Assembly (NCBI GenBank): GCA_013203655.1 | Contig: JABMPN010000073.1 | Coordinates: 1-35,136 of the forward strand | Length of the DNA: 35,136 nucleotides | Reading direction: 5' to 3' | Source of the DNA: Cyanobacteria bacterium bin.51 | GTDB taxonomy: Bacteria; Cyanobacteriota; Cyanobacteriia; PCC-6307; Cyanobiaceae | In this document: piece after piece, positions 9,371 through 18,237 of the stretch | How the letters are laid out: every line of letters begins with the position of its first letter | How positions within the stretch are numbered: position 1 is the stretch's first letter | Position numbers and translations under genes: made by a program | Notes under the pieces: generated by a model | Databases searched by the model: none | Told to the model about the DNA's origin: nothing | The model's input: only the letters and a program-made list of their open reading frames with translations

Positions 9371-10427
9371 GCTCGCTGGGGTCGGGTTCCGGAGCCGACA
9401 CAGCGAAGCTGACCGCGTCAGCGACCTCGGCGTCAATCTCGGCGTCGATCGCCTTGAGCTCCTCGGCCGTGGCCAGCTCGCCGCTGATCAGCTGGGCGGC
9501 CAGAGCCTTGATTGGATCACGCTGGGCCCAGAAGGCTTTCTCCGACTCGCTGCGCAGTTCGTCGGGATCGGCCAGCGAATGACCCCGGAACCGGTAGGTG
9601 AGGCACTCCAGCACGGTGGGGCCGTCGCCGGCTCTGGCCCGCTCGACCGCCCGCTGGGCAGCGGCTCGAACCGCCAGCACGTCCATGCCATCCACCTCTT
9701 CGCCGGCCATGCCGAAAGCGGCAGCTTTGCGCCAGATCTCCGGTTCACTGGTGGCCCGTTCGTGGGCCATGCCGATCGCCCACTTGTTGTTCTCCACCAC
9801 GAAGAGAATCGGCAGTTTCCAGAGCGCCGCCATGTTCAGGCACTCAAAGAACTGACCGTTGTTGCAGGTGCCGTCACCGAAGAAAGAGGCGGTGACGGAA
9901 TCGCTGCTGGCATCACCGAGGCCATCGCGCTTGTAGCGGCTGGTGAAGGCGGCCCCGAGGGCCACCGGAATCCCTTCGCCGATGAAGGCGTAACCACCCA
10001 GCAGATGGTGCTCGCGTGAGAAGAGGTGCATGGAGCCACCACGGCCCTTGCTGCAACCGGTGGCCTTGCCGAACAGTTCGCTCATCACCTCACGGGCCGG
10101 CACGCCGCAACTGAGGGCATGAACGTGGTCGCGGTAGGTGCTGCAGAACCAGTCGTGCTGCGGCTTCATCGCTTTGATCACCCCGGTGGCGACGGCTTCC
10201 TGGCCGTTATAAAGATGGACGAAGCCGAACATCTTGCCCCGGTAATACATCTCGGCGCACTTGTCTTCAAAGCGCCGGCCCAGGGTCATGTCGCGGTAGA
10301 GCATCAAGCCCTCAGGCCGGCTCACCATGGCCGGGGCAACAGCGGCAAAAGCGGCCAGGCGTTGGGCGTGGCTGCCGGCGCTCTCAGGCGCTTCCGGGGG
10401 GAGTGTGACAGCAAACTCCTGGATCAT
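9342..10427 (-). CDS. pdhA: Pyruvate dehydrogenase E1 component, alpha subunit
   Basis: PdhA pairs with PdhB as the thiamin-diphosphate E1 that decarboxylates pyruvate and acetylates the lipoyl E2, feeding acetyl-CoA to fatty acids and the TCA pathway. The 361-residue protein shows the ThDP motif from [15 protein letters not shown] to VVENNKW, the [10 protein letters not shown] phosphorylation-loop region, and [15 protein letters not shown]. Length is normal for the cyanobacterial/plastid type. The start at 10427 (MIQEFAVTL) is chosen because upstream sequence is not homologous and runs into the divergent ftn2. pdhB is not in the window. The gene ends inside the sigma factor's last codons (29-bp overlap), so read-through transcripts of either gene would be antisense to the other. 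Confidence 0.96.
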   Translation of the reverse strand: MIQEFAVTLPPEAPESAGSHAQRLAAFAAVAPAMVSRPEGLMLYRDMTLGRRFEDKCAEMYYRGKMFGFVHLYNGQEAVATGVIKAMKPQHDWFCSTYRDHVHALSCGVPAREVMSELFGKATGCSKGRGGSMHLFSREHHLLGGYAFIGEGIPVALGAAFTSRYKRDGLGDASSDSVTASFFGDGTCNNGQFFECLNMAALWKLPILFVVENNKWAIGMAHERATSEPEIWRKAAAFGMAGEEVDGMDVLAVRAAAQRAVERARAGDGPTVLECLTYRFRGHSLADPDELRSESEKAFWAQRDPIKALAAQLISGELATAEELKAIDAEIDAEVADAVSFAVSAPEPDPSELTRYIWAED

Positions 10428-10553
10428 GGCAGGGGTGCCGGTATCTATTGATGGCGACTGTACGGGGTCCAAACTCGAAGGGGAGTAAAAATCGATGCCG
10501 CTGCTTACACTCGGCGCACTGACGACCCACGCAGGGTCTGGGAGCCGCTGCGA

Positions 10554-12503
10554 TTGGAACTTCCGATCGATCACTACCGCTTGCTGGGGGTCAGTCCTGC
10601 CTCCGACTGCCAGACGGTGCTGCGCACCCTGCAGCACCGTCTGGATCACCCACCCCAGCAGGGATTCAGCCACGAAGCGCTCGAAAGCAGGGCCGCCTTG
10701 ATTCGCTCCAGCGCCGACCTGCTCAGCGACGAAGAGCGGCGCAGTGCCTATGAAGCCGATCTGATTGCCTTCGAGGGCAGTGGCGGTGACGGCGCTCCCG
10801 GACTTGACGTGCCCAGCAGCAAGGAGGTGGGAGGGCTGCTGCTGCTGCTTGAGGCCGGTCAGCCGTTGGACAGCTTCGAAGCAGCACGGCGCAGCCTGCA
10901 GCCTCCCCAGACTCCAGCGTTGGGCAGCTCCCGCGAAGCCGATCTCACGTTGTTGGTCGGTCTGTCCTGCCGCCAGGCCTCCTCCGATCTGCGCGATCAG
11001 AGGCACTTCGAGGCAGCGGCTTCTCTGTTGCAGCAAGGGCTGCAGCTCTTGCAACGCATGGGCCAGGCCTCAGAGCAGCGACGCCAGCTCGACAGTGACC
11101 TCCACGCCCTGCTGCCGTTCCGGGTGCTGGATCTGCTCAGCCGCGACCTGGCCGCCAGCAATGAGCGCCAGGAAGGACTGCGTTTGCTTGAGATGCTGGT
11201 CAAGAAACGGGGAGGCCTCGAAGGCGACAGCGACCCGGAATTGCCGCGCCAGGAATTTCAATCGTTCTTCAAGCAGATCCGCCAGTTCCTCACCGTTCAA
11301 GAGCAGATGGATCTGTTCGGCCGCTGGGCCAGTGAGGGATCGCCCACCGCCGAGTTCCTGACCAGCTACGCCCTCACCGCCTCCGGTTTCTCCCAGCGCA
11401 AGCCCGAGCGGATTGCCGCGGGCCTGGAGCGGTTGGCGGCCAGCGGCCAGCCCGGCGTCGGGCCCTTTCTCGCCTGCCAGCACCTGCTGCTCGGCCGGGT
11501 TGATTCCGCCCACAGCAACTTTGAAGCCAGCGCCGGCGAAGATCTGCGCCGTTGGGCCGAAGCCCAGGGTGATGACCCCCTTGCCCAGCTCTGTGCGTAC
11601 TGCCGCGACTGGCTTTCCAGAGACGTGTTGCCGGGGTACCGCGATATCGAAACCGATGCCGATCTCGAGGCCTATTTCGCCGATCGTGACGTCCAGGCCT
11701 ATGTCGAGCAGAAGGATCTGGCACCGGCTGCGTCGGTGCCAACGGCTCTCGGCCAGGGTCTGAGCGCTGCGGACTGGCCGGTTCTCGGCGGGTCAGGCAC
11801 CGGCGAAGGCCTGACTTCAGGTCAACCGGTTGAGCCGTTCGGCACCACCGAGCTGCCAGCGCCGTCCTCCCCGCGGCGCCAGGGTCGGGGGCTGCCCTGG
11901 CTGTGGCCCGCTGGGCTTGGCCTGGCAACGGTTGCCGTCGCGGCTGGGGCCTGGATCGCCTTTCGGCCCCTCAATCCGAGCCCAACGCCCCCCGTACCGC
12001 CGCAGGACGGCTCCTCAGCGGTCAAACCCGATCCTGGCAAACCCGATCCCGGCAAGCCTGATCCCGGCAAGCCAACGCCGCCCCCGCCGGTGGCTGCGCC
12101 CAGCCTGCCGCTCAAGGCCCAGGCCCCCAGCGACGCCGAGATTCAGGGCCTGCTGGAGGCCTGGCTCAAGACCAAGGCTGAAGTGCTCGATGCCAAGACC
12201 CCCGGCCGGCCGCCCGGCGAGCTGGCACGGCCGGCCATGGTCGCTTCCCTCCAGGCTGAAAGGCGCAGCCTTGCCGCCCGGGATGAACGCAAGCAGGTGA
12301 AGGCCGAAGTCGAGCAGCTCACGGTGGTCAGCCGCAGCCCACGGCGAATTGAAATCAACGCCCAGCTCGGCTACAGCGACCAGACCACCAACGCCGCTGG
12401 TGCCGTGCAGCAGCGCACCCCTGCGATCACGGTGCGCAACACCTACGTGTTCGGCCGCGACGGTGACACCTGGAAGCTGGCCGGCTGGCGGCAGCGCAGC
12501 TGA
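10554..12503 (+). CDS. ftn2: Cell division protein Ftn2/ZipN (ARC6 homologue)
   Basis: Ftn2 (ZipN; ARC6 in plastids) anchors FtsZ to the cytoplasmic membrane and organises the divisome. The 649-residue protein starts with a degenerate J-like domain ([11 protein letters not shown] to [15 protein letters not shown]), without an HPD motif, as usual for the family. A long helical region follows, then one transmembrane segment at about 446-470. A Pro-rich linker leads to the C-terminal IMS/DUF4101 domain at about 525-649 ([13 protein letters not shown] to [10 protein letters not shown]). The start is TTG 10554, supported by GGGAG at 10540-10544 and by the family N-terminus (M-x-L/I-P-x-D-Y/H-Y). 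It diverges from pdhA across 126 bp and is followed 68 bp later by ffh. Confidence 0.93.
   Translation: MELPIDHYRLLGVSPASDCQTVLRTLQHRLDHPPQQGFSHEALESRAALIRSSADLLSDEERRSAYEADLIAFEGSGGDGAPGLDVPSSKEVGGLLLLLEAGQPLDSFEAARRSLQPPQTPALGSSREADLTLLVGLSCRQASSDLRDQRHFEAAASLLQQGLQLLQRMGQASEQRRQLDSDLHALLPFRVLDLLSRDLAASNERQEGLRLLEMLVKKRGGLEGDSDPELPRQEFQSFFKQIRQFLTVQEQMDLFGRWASEGSPTAEFLTSYALTASGFSQRKPERIAAGLERLAASGQPGVGPFLACQHLLLGRVDSAHSNFEASAGEDLRRWAEAQGDDPLAQLCAYCRDWLSRDVLPGYRDIETDADLEAYFADRDVQAYVEQKDLAPAASVPTALGQGLSAADWPVLGGSGTGEGLTSGQPVEPFGTTELPAPSSPRRQGRGLPWLWPAGLGLATVAVAAGAWIAFRPLNPSPTPPVPPQDGSSAVKPDPGKPDPGKPDPGKPTPPPPVAAPSLPLKAQAPSDAEIQGLLEAWLKTKAEVLDAKTPGRPPGELARPAMVASLQAERRSLAARDERKQVKAEVEQLTVVSRSPRRIEINAQLGYSDQTTNAAGAVQQRTPAITVRNTYVFGRDGDTWKLAGWRQRS
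12024..12068 (+). repeat. 15-bp tandem repeat x3 in the ftn2 linker
   Basis: Three 15-base units encode KPDPG three times, in the Pro-rich stretch between the membrane segment and the IMS domain. The units differ at synonymous positions. Repeat number would change only linker length. Confidence 0.92.
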
Positions 12504-12571
12504 TCCGTCCTGTGCCGGTCGGTTTTTAGGATCACAGCGCGACAGCGCGTTCCCCCAGCCCGGGCCTTTCC

Positions 12572-14050
12572 ATGTTCGATGAGCTCTCCCAGCGTTTTGA
12601 AGACGCGGTCAAAAGCCTGAGGGGCCAGGACAAGATCACCGAAAGCAACGTGGAGGGGGCGCTCAAGCAGGTGCGGCGCGCCCTGCTCGAAGCCGATGTG
12701 AGCCTGGAGGTGATCAAGGTCTTCATCGAAGACGTGCGCCAGCGGGCGGTGGGCGCCGAGGTGGTGCGCGGGGTGAGCCCGGATCAGCAGTTCATCCAGC
12801 TGGTGCACCAGGCGCTGGTGGAGGTGATGGGAGGGGCCAATGCGCCTTTGGCCAAGGCCGAAGCGGCCCCCACCGTGATCCTGATGGCCGGCCTGCAGGG
12901 GGCGGGCAAGACCACCGCCACCGCCAAGCTCGGCCTGCACCTCAAGGAGCAGGGTCGCCGTGCCCTGATGGTGGCCGCCGACGTGTATCGGCCAGCGGCG
13001 ATTGATCAGCTGCGCACCCTCGGCGAACAGATCGACGTGGAGGTGTTCAGCCTCGGAACTGCGGCGAAGCCAGAGGAGATCGCCGCGGCCGGTGTGGCCA
13101 GGGGCCGCTCCGAAGGCTTTGACGTGGTGCTGGTGGACACGGCCGGCCGCCTCCAGATCGACACCGGAATGATGGAGGAGATGGTGCGGATCCGCGCCGC
13201 GGCCCAGCCCGACGAGGTGCTGCGGGTGGTGGATTCGATGATCGGCCAGGAGGCGGCCGAACTCACCCGCGCCTTCCACGACCAGGTGGGGCTTACCGGC
13301 GCGGTGCTCACCAAGCTTGACGGCGACAGCCGCGGCGGCGCCGCCCTCTCGATCCGCCAGGTGAGCGGTGCACCGATCAAGTTCATCGGCACCGGCGAGA
13401 AGGTGGAGGCACTGCAGCCCTTCCACCCGGAACGCATGGCCAGCCGGATTCTTGGCATGGGTGATGTGCTCACCCTGGTGGAGAAGGCGAGCAAGGAGGT
13501 GGAACTGGCGGATGTGGAAAAGATGCAGCAGAAGCTGCAGGAAGCCACCTTCGACTTCTCCGATTTCGTTCAGCAGATGCGGATGATCAAGCGGATGGGC
13601 TCCCTGGGTGGCCTGATGAAGATGATCCCCGGCATGAACAAGATCGACGACGGCATGCTCAAACAGGGCGAAAGCCAGCTCAAACGCATCGAGGCCATGA
13701 TCGGCTCGATGACCGAAGCCGAGCGCAAGCAACCCCAGCTGCTGGCCGCCCAGCCTTCCAGGCGCCGGCGCATTGCCGCCGGCAGTGGTCACACCCCGGC
13801 CGATGTCGACAAAGTTCTCGCCGATTTCCAGAAGATGCGCGGCTTCATGCAGCAGATGAGCCGCGGCGGCCTGCCCGGGATGGGGGGGATGCCAGGCATG
13901 GGCGGTGGCCTGCCCGGGCTGCCGGGCATGGGAGGAATGCCCGGCCAGCAGGGCCTGCCCGGAGCGGGACCCGGGCGCGGCGGCAGCTCCCGCAAGCCCC
14001 ACCGCCCGGCCAAACCGGCCAAGAAGCGCAAGGGATTCGGCTCGCTCTAA
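12572..14050 (+). CDS. ffh: Signal recognition particle protein Ffh (SRP54)
   Basis: Ffh binds signal sequences of nascent membrane proteins and, with SRP RNA and FtsY, delivers ribosomes to the translocon. The 492-residue protein has the N domain, then the G domain with GLQGAGKTT (P-loop), DTAGRLQ and TKLDGDSRGGAAL, then the Met-rich M domain (MRMIKRMGSLGGLMKMIPGM). The tail from about residue 433 is Gly/Met/Pro-rich (GLPGMGGMPGMGGG...) and ends in a basic KKRKGFGSL, longer than in E. coli but common in cyanobacteria. The ATG has no Shine-Dalgarno. rpsP follows after 231 bp; ffh-rpsP-trmD adjacency is ancestral in bacteria and partly kept here. The SRP RNA gene is not seen. Confidence 0.97.
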   Translation: MFDELSQRFEDAVKSLRGQDKITESNVEGALKQVRRALLEADVSLEVIKVFIEDVRQRAVGAEVVRGVSPDQQFIQLVHQALVEVMGGANAPLAKAEAAPTVILMAGLQGAGKTTATAKLGLHLKEQGRRALMVAADVYRPAAIDQLRTLGEQIDVEVFSLGTAAKPEEIAAAGVARGRSEGFDVVLVDTAGRLQIDTGMMEEMVRIRAAAQPDEVLRVVDSMIGQEAAELTRAFHDQVGLTGAVLTKLDGDSRGGAALSIRQVSGAPIKFIGTGEKVEALQPFHPERMASRILGMGDVLTLVEKASKEVELADVEKMQQKLQEATFDFSDFVQQMRMIKRMGSLGGLMKMIPGMNKIDDGMLKQGESQLKRIEAMIGSMTEAERKQPQLLAAQPSRRRRIAAGSGHTPADVDKVLADFQKMRGFMQQMSRGGLPGMGGMPGMGGGLPGLPGMGGMPGQQGLPGAGPGRGGSSRKPHRPAKPAKKRKGFGSL

Positions 14051-14155
14051 GCCCGTCTGCGTGGGCGCTCCTCCTGCCGTAGAGCCAAGCGGGGCGGATT
14101 GGCGATCCGATCAAGCAATGGGGCTGAAACGACCGCTCCAGGTGATGGCAGGCTT

Positions 14156-14176
14156 CAGATCTTGACGAAAGATCTG
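14156..14176 (+). promoter_or_regulatory. Perfect 8-bp inverted repeat upstream of rpsP
   Basis: CAGATCTT and AAGATCTG flank a five-base centre. The left arm and loop contain TTGACG (14162-14167), a good -35 match, but the best -10 nearby (TACCCT at 14183) is weak and 15 bases away. No T-run follows, so it is a poor terminator. It may be an operator or an RNA hairpin in the rpsP leader; the function is not known. Confidence 0.4.
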
Positions 14177-14281
14177 TAGTCCTACCCTTTCATTACCTCC
14201 TCCGCCCAGGGGCTGGCGCGTCCTGAGGACAGAGGGTGTCGCGGTAGGATCTAGGTCTGGAAGCCAAATGACTCCGTCTCA

Positions 14282-14686
14282 ATGATCAAGCTCCGCCTGA
14301 AGCGGTTCGGCAAAAAGCGTGAAGCAAGCTTCCGCTTGGTCGTCACCAACAGCACCTCCCGCCGGGATGGCCGTCCGCTCGAAGAGCTGGGCTTCTACAA
14401 CCCCCGCACCAAGGAGACCCGGTTGGACACCGAAGCGATCCGGGTACGTCTCAGTCAAGGCGCCCAACCCACCGACACCGTGCGCTCCTTGCTTGAGAAA
14501 GGTGGCTTGATTGAGCGAACCATTCGTCCGGGCGAAACTGTCGGCAAGGCCAAGCAGGCTGCCGCTCGTGAAGCCGTGATCAAAGCTGCAGCCAAAGAGG
14601 CCGCTGACGCCAAGGCTGCTGTTCAAGAAGCCGCCGCCGCTGAAGCCAAAGCAGCCGAACCCGAACCCGCCGTCGCCGAAGCTTGA
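14282..14686 (+). CDS. rpsP: 30S ribosomal protein S16
   Basis: S16 is a small-subunit assembly protein that binds 16S rRNA. The N-terminal 80 residues are standard: [20 protein letters not shown], the [16 protein letters not shown] segment and LRKGGLI-like end. The protein is 134 residues because of an Ala/Lys/Glu-rich C-terminal tail of about 45 residues ([19 protein letters not shown]), a feature seen in cyanobacterial S16. The tail is probably disordered. The stop codon overlaps a possible TTG start of phoH (TTGA), implying coupled expression. The ATG has no clear ribosome site. Confidence 0.96.
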   Translation: MIKLRLKRFGKKREASFRLVVTNSTSRRDGRPLEELGFYNPRTKETRLDTEAIRVRLSQGAQPTDTVRSLLEKGGLIERTIRPGETVGKAKQAAAREAVIKAAAKEAADAKAAVQEAAAAEAKAAEPEPAVAEA

Positions 14687-14697
14687 GCGCCCGCCCC

Positions 14698-15690
14698 ATG
14701 GCCGGGGCAGAACGCGTCCATTCGTTTGTGATCGATCTCCCCGATCAGGCTGCGGCGCTCGCCTTGGCTGGGGAGGCCGAAGTCACACTCCATCGCCTTG
14801 AGGCCCTCACGGGTGCGTCCCTGGTTTTGCGTGGCCTGCAGCTGGTGATCCAGGGGCAGGCTGACCAACTGGAGCGGGCCTCAGCTCTCGTTGAGTTGAT
14901 CCGTCCGCTCTGGCTGGAGGGCCAGTCAGTGGGTCAGATGGATCTGCAGACGGCCCTGGCGGCCCTCGATGCCGGCAGCGGCGAGGAGCATCGTGCCCTC
15001 GGTAACCGCGTGCTGGCCCGCAGCTTGAGTGGCAAGTTGTTGCGGCCCCGCACCCTGGGTCAGCGGGCCTATGTGGAGGCGATCGAGCAGCACGATCTGA
15101 CCCTGGCGCTCGGACCGGCAGGCAGCGGCAAAACCTTGCTGGCCACCGTACAGGCCGTGCGCATGCTTCATGAACGTCGGGTCGAGAAGTTGATCCTCAC
15201 CCGCCCGGCTGTGGAAGCTGGCGAGCGCTTGGGGTTTCTTCCCGGTGACCTGCAGCAGAAAGTGGATCCCTACCTGCGCCCCCTGTACGACGCCCTGCAC
15301 AGCTTGCTGGGAGCCGAACGCACCACAGGCCTGCTGGAACGGGGTGTGATCGAGGTGGCGCCGCTGGCCTACATGCGAGGGCGCACCCTGGCTGATGCGT
15401 TTGTGATCGTTGATGAAGCCCAGAACACCACAGCTGCCCAGATGCGCATGGTGCTCACCCGTTTGGGGGAGAACTCGCGGATGGTGGTGACGGGCGATCC
15501 CAGCCAGGTGGACTTGCCTGCCCATCAGGTCAGTGGTCTCAGCGAGGCCGCCCGGGTGCTCGACGGGGTCGAGGGCGTGGCGATCTGCAACCTGACGGTC
15601 GCCGATGTGGTGCGCCATCCGCTGGTTCAGCGGGTCGTGCAGGCCTACGCCCGGCTGGATGCTGAACGCCGTGGCGAAGAGCCCAGATAG
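14698..15690 (+). CDS. phoH: PhoH-like ATPase
   Basis: PhoH proteins are cytosolic P-loop ATPases, possibly linked to RNA metabolism; the substrate is not settled. The 330-residue product has an N-terminal KH-like part, then the Walker A motif GPAGSGKTLLA, the segment LTRPAVEAGERLGFLPGDL, Walker B FVIVDEAQNTT, and VVTGDPSQVDLP. Length and motifs match the PhoH/YbeZ group. ATG 14698 is used; a TTG at 14683 would overlap the rpsP stop and add five residues. Neither has a clear ribosome site. In many bacteria phoH lies near era and ybeY; here era follows after two other genes. Confidence 0.94.
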   Translation: MAGAERVHSFVIDLPDQAAALALAGEAEVTLHRLEALTGASLVLRGLQLVIQGQADQLERASALVELIRPLWLEGQSVGQMDLQTALAALDAGSGEEHRALGNRVLARSLSGKLLRPRTLGQRAYVEAIEQHDLTLALGPAGSGKTLLATVQAVRMLHERRVEKLILTRPAVEAGERLGFLPGDLQQKVDPYLRPLYDALHSLLGAERTTGLLERGVIEVAPLAYMRGRTLADAFVIVDEAQNTTAAQMRMVLTRLGENSRMVVTGDPSQVDLPAHQVSGLSEAARVLDGVEGVAICNLTVADVVRHPLVQRVVQAYARLDAERRGEEPR

Positions 15691-15728
15691 GGAGATCCAC
15701 ACTCCCTCTGCCCGCCAGCACTGGCAGG

Positions 15729-16481
15729 ATGAACAGGTTCGAATTCAGAGCCATGCCGGCCAGCAGCAATTTCCAGGAAGCGATCCGCGAGGCCCAGCAG
15801 GGAGCCCTCGTCGGCCCCAACGTGGTCAACAAGGCGCTCCCCTATGTGGGCGGCGGCATGGTGCTCACCGCCGCTGGTGTGATCGGTGGTCTGTCGTTGA
15901 TCGGCAACCCGATCTTCATGCCCCTGTTCTGGGTGGCCCTGATCGGCAACTTCATTCTCTTCTTCGTGGCCCAGAACGCGGCGATGAAGGGCAACAACGG
16001 CACGGCCCTGCCGATCCTGGCGGCCTACAGCCTGATCACCGGCTTCACGCTCAGCGGCATCGTCGCCATGGCGATCGGTACTGCCGGCATCGGCGCGATC
16101 GGAACGGCTGCTCTGGCCACAGGCATCACCTTCGTGATTGCCTCGATCGTCGGGCGCAACATGAGCGACAGCCTCGGCCAGGCCCTGAGCGGTGTGGTGG
16201 GGCTCGGCATCGTCGGGCTGCTGATCGCGATGGTGGTCCAGATCGTCGGCGGGATCTTCATTCCCGGTTTCGGCGGCAACACCTTTGAGTTGTTGATTGC
16301 CGGCTTCGGCACGGTGCTGTTCGTGGGAGCCGCATTCGTCGACTTCTACACGATGCCGCGCACCTACAACGACGACCAATATCTGGCCGGCGCGCTTGGC
16401 ATGTATCTCACCTATATCAACCTGTTCATCTTCATTCTGCGCCTGATCATCGCCCTCAACGGTGGCGGTCGCCGCAACTGA
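15729..16481 (+). CDS. Bax inhibitor-1 / YccA family membrane protein
   Basis: The 250-residue protein has about seven hydrophobic helices, small-residue rich, with the family end motif DFYTMPR...YNDDQYLAGALGMYLTYINLFIFIL. This family (BI-1, UPF0005, YccA/YbhL) includes pH-sensitive calcium-leak channels and regulators of membrane proteases; the role in cyanobacteria is unknown. The ATG at 15729 directly follows AGG with no spacing. ATG 15753 (MPASSNFQEA) is an equally plausible start that removes eight residues. A strong terminator follows, so the transcript that may start at rpsP ends here. Confidence 0.9.
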   Translation: MNRFEFRAMPASSNFQEAIREAQQGALVGPNVVNKALPYVGGGMVLTAAGVIGGLSLIGNPIFMPLFWVALIGNFILFFVAQNAAMKGNNGTALPILAAYSLITGFTLSGIVAMAIGTAGIGAIGTAALATGITFVIASIVGRNMSDSLGQALSGVVGLGIVGLLIAMVVQIVGGIFIPGFGGNTFELLIAGFGTVLFVGAAFVDFYTMPRTYNDDQYLAGALGMYLTYINLFIFILRLIIALNGGGRRN

Positions 16482-16505
16482 ATCTGCTTCCAAAGAACTA
16501 ACAAC

Positions 16506-16530
16506 GCCAGAGCTTCGGCTCTGGCTTTTT
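16506..16530 (+). terminator. Rho-independent terminator after the BI-1 gene
   Basis: GCCAGAGC and GCTCTGGC form an 8-bp perfect stem around a TTCG tetraloop, followed by five T. It lies 24 bp after the stop codon of the BI-1 family gene. Confidence 0.93.
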
Positions 16531-16625
16531 CATGGCTTGACTCCGTCCTCGGCGCCTTTCCCCTTCATTCTTTCTTCAGCCAGGCAGGCAGCGCATCAAG
16601 CGCATCATCAAAACTGCCCTGATCA

Positions 16626-16679
16626 AAGAAGACCACCCCCTTCTATCCGCGCAGCCCCTATGGGGTGGCCAAGCCCTAC
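16626..16679 (+). pseudogene. gmd: Relic of a GDP-mannose 4,6-dehydratase gene
   Basis: In one frame 16632-16679 reads TTPFYPRSPYGVAKPY, preceded by KK. This matches the active-site segment of Gmd (family consensus ETTPFYPRSPY-x-VAK-x-YAYW, including the Tyr-x3-Lys catalytic pair). The frame has a stop at 16620 just upstream, and the similarity ends after the Lys-Pro-Tyr. So only about 16 codons survive, with no start and no remaining domain. A chance match of this length is very unlikely. It sits between a terminator and the next gene, in about 165 bp that otherwise hold no intact gene. It points to a past copy of a nucleotide-sugar (surface polysaccharide) gene. Confidence 0.7.
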
Positions 16680-16699
16680 GAAAGCCGGCCTCGATGCCA

Positions 16700-17242
16700 T
16701 CAGGTGGCAACGGAATGGACGGCGGCGGCGATGGCTTGCTTCTGTTCTTCGTCGTAGCCCCATCGCTTCAGGAAGGCCACATCTTCCCCCTGGCCGCCGG
16801 TGGCTGCGAGCAACGTTTCCAGCCTCTGCTTGACAGCCCCGGGTTCCAGTCCACGCAACAGATCCCGGCAACGGCGTTGGACGCGCAGCGATTTGTCCTG
16901 TTGCTCGCTGTCGCCGCTGCGGCCGTGGTGCTGCGCCATGGCCGTGCTCATCGCCAGGTTGCGTGCCGTGAGATCCACCACCGCTTCGCCAGCCATGCGC
17001 AGCTGCAGCACCAGGGCCTCCGGTAGCCGGTCCATCAGGGCGCTGTCTCCGGCCAGCGAAACCACGAAGAAGCCGCGGGCCCCATCTCGGCTGGCCACCA
17101 ACTCGCCGACCCGATCGGCGATCACCTCATCGCTCAGTTCACCGTTCTCCCAGAGCTCAAGCCAATGGTTGGCGATCTCCATCGCTTCAGCAAAGTCAGG
17201 CACCTTGGCGGTGGAGGGACTCTCCGGCGATGACATCGACAT
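16700..17242 (-). CDS. Conserved hypothetical protein, 180 aa, function unknown
   Basis: I do not recognise a characterised family. The product is acidic and soluble, with no signal peptide or membrane segment, and appears helical (AEAMEIANHWLELWENGELS, LPEALVLQLRMAGEAVVDLT). The C-terminal half has a basic patch (RVQRRCRDLL) and ends FLKRWGYDEEQKQAIAAAV, which looks like a conserved tail. ATG 17242 gives a start only 31-61 bp from era on the opposite strand, so the two may share a divergent promoter region. Codon use is like that of the neighbours, which supports a real gene. Confidence 0.75.
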   Translation of the reverse strand: MSMSSPESPSTAKVPDFAEAMEIANHWLELWENGELSDEVIADRVGELVASRDGARGFFVVSLAGDSALMDRLPEALVLQLRMAGEAVVDLTARNLAMSTAMAQHHGRSGDSEQQDKSLRVQRRCRDLLRGLEPGAVKQRLETLLAATGGQGEDVAFLKRWGYDEEQKQAIAAAVHSVAT

Positions 17243-17303
17243 GGTGACGGGTCAGGCTGTCACTGTTGAGCGTATGCAGAACCTGATGCCGCCGGGGCCC
17301 GGC

Positions 17304-18221
17304 ATGATCGATAGCGCTCCCGATGGCTTCCGCTCTGGCTTTGTCGCCCTGATCGGTCGGCCGAATGTGGGCAAGTCGACCCTGCTCAACCAGTTGGTGG
17401 GCGAGAAGGTGGCGATCACCTCCCCGGTTCCCCAGACCACCCGCAACCGGCTGAGGGCGATTCTCACCACCCCCGCCGCCCAGCTGGTGCTGCTTGACAC
17501 CCCAGGCATCCACAAACCCCACCACCTACTCGGCGAGCGGCTGGTCAAAAGTGCCCGCGGTGCCATCGGTGAAGTCGACGTGGTGCTGTTGCTTGTTGAC
17601 GGCAGTGAACCGGCCGGTCGCGGCGACGCCTTCATCGTCCAACTCCTCCAGCATTGCCGGGCTCCTGTGTTGGTGGCGCTCAACAAGCAGGATCTCGTTG
17701 ACCCCGCAGCCGCCGTTTCCCTGCAGAACAGTTACGCCGAACTGCTTGAGGACCACGGACTCAACGCGGCCCAGATCGGTTGCAGTGCCAGCACTGGGGC
17801 GGGCTGCCTGGAGCTTGTTGACGCCCTGGCCGCCCAGCTGCCCCTGGGCCCCTACCTCTATCCCAGCGACACGGTCAGCGATCAGCCTGAGCAGCTGCTG
17901 CTCGCCGAGCTGATTCGCGAGCAGGTGCTCACCCACACCCGCGAGGAGGTGCCCCATTCGGTGGCTGTGCAGGTGGAGCGGATCGTTGAGGACGGCAAGC
18001 GCACCGCCGTGCTGGCCACGGTGTTGGTGGAGCGATCCAGCCAGAAGGGCATCCTGATCGGCAAGGGCGGGTCGATGCTCAAGGAGATCGGCACGGGAGC
18101 CCGCCATCAGATGGAGAAGGTCTTCGACGGGCCGGTGTATCTGGAGTTGTTCGTCAAGGTGGTGCCCAACTGGCGGCGCAGTGCCTCGCGGCTGGCTGAG
18201 CTCGGTTACAGCGGCGAGTGA
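17304..18221 (+). CDS. era: GTPase Era
   Basis: Era is an essential-type GTPase that binds the 3' end of 16S rRNA and helps mature the small ribosomal subunit. G motifs are intact: GRPNVGKST (18-26), PQTTRNR, DTPGIHKP, NKQD and CSAS. The C-terminal KH domain holds GILIGKGGSMLKEIGTGAR. From ATG 17304 the length is 305, normal for Era. ATGs at 17286, 17274 and 17241 are in frame and would extend it; none has a strong ribosome site, and the shorter form leaves room for a promoter between era and the divergent gene. The open frame extends still further upstream but is antisense to the 180-aa gene there. Confidence 0.95.
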   Translation: MIDSAPDGFRSGFVALIGRPNVGKSTLLNQLVGEKVAITSPVPQTTRNRLRAILTTPAAQLVLLDTPGIHKPHHLLGERLVKSARGAIGEVDVVLLLVDGSEPAGRGDAFIVQLLQHCRAPVLVALNKQDLVDPAAAVSLQNSYAELLEDHGLNAAQIGCSASTGAGCLELVDALAAQLPLGPYLYPSDTVSDQPEQLLLAELIREQVLTHTREEVPHSVAVQVERIVEDGKRTAVLATVLVERSSQKGILIGKGGSMLKEIGTGARHQMEKVFDGPVYLELFVKVVPNWRRSASRLAELGYSGE

Positions 18222-18237
18222 GCCTGGCTCCTGCAGG

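Noticed and set aside
10428-10553. Promoter pair between pdhA and ftn2
   Set aside because: Only partial hexamers (TTGGAC with poor -10 spacing) are visible, so I do not place promoters.
12443-14002. A His-rich 519-codon antisense open frame over ffh
   Set aside because: The His/Leu richness comes from reversing ffh codons; ffh motifs are complete on the other strand.
16800-17303. N-terminal extension of era by up to 168 residues
   Set aside because: It is antisense to the 180-aa gene and unlike any Era N-terminus; Era begins just before GRPNVGKST.
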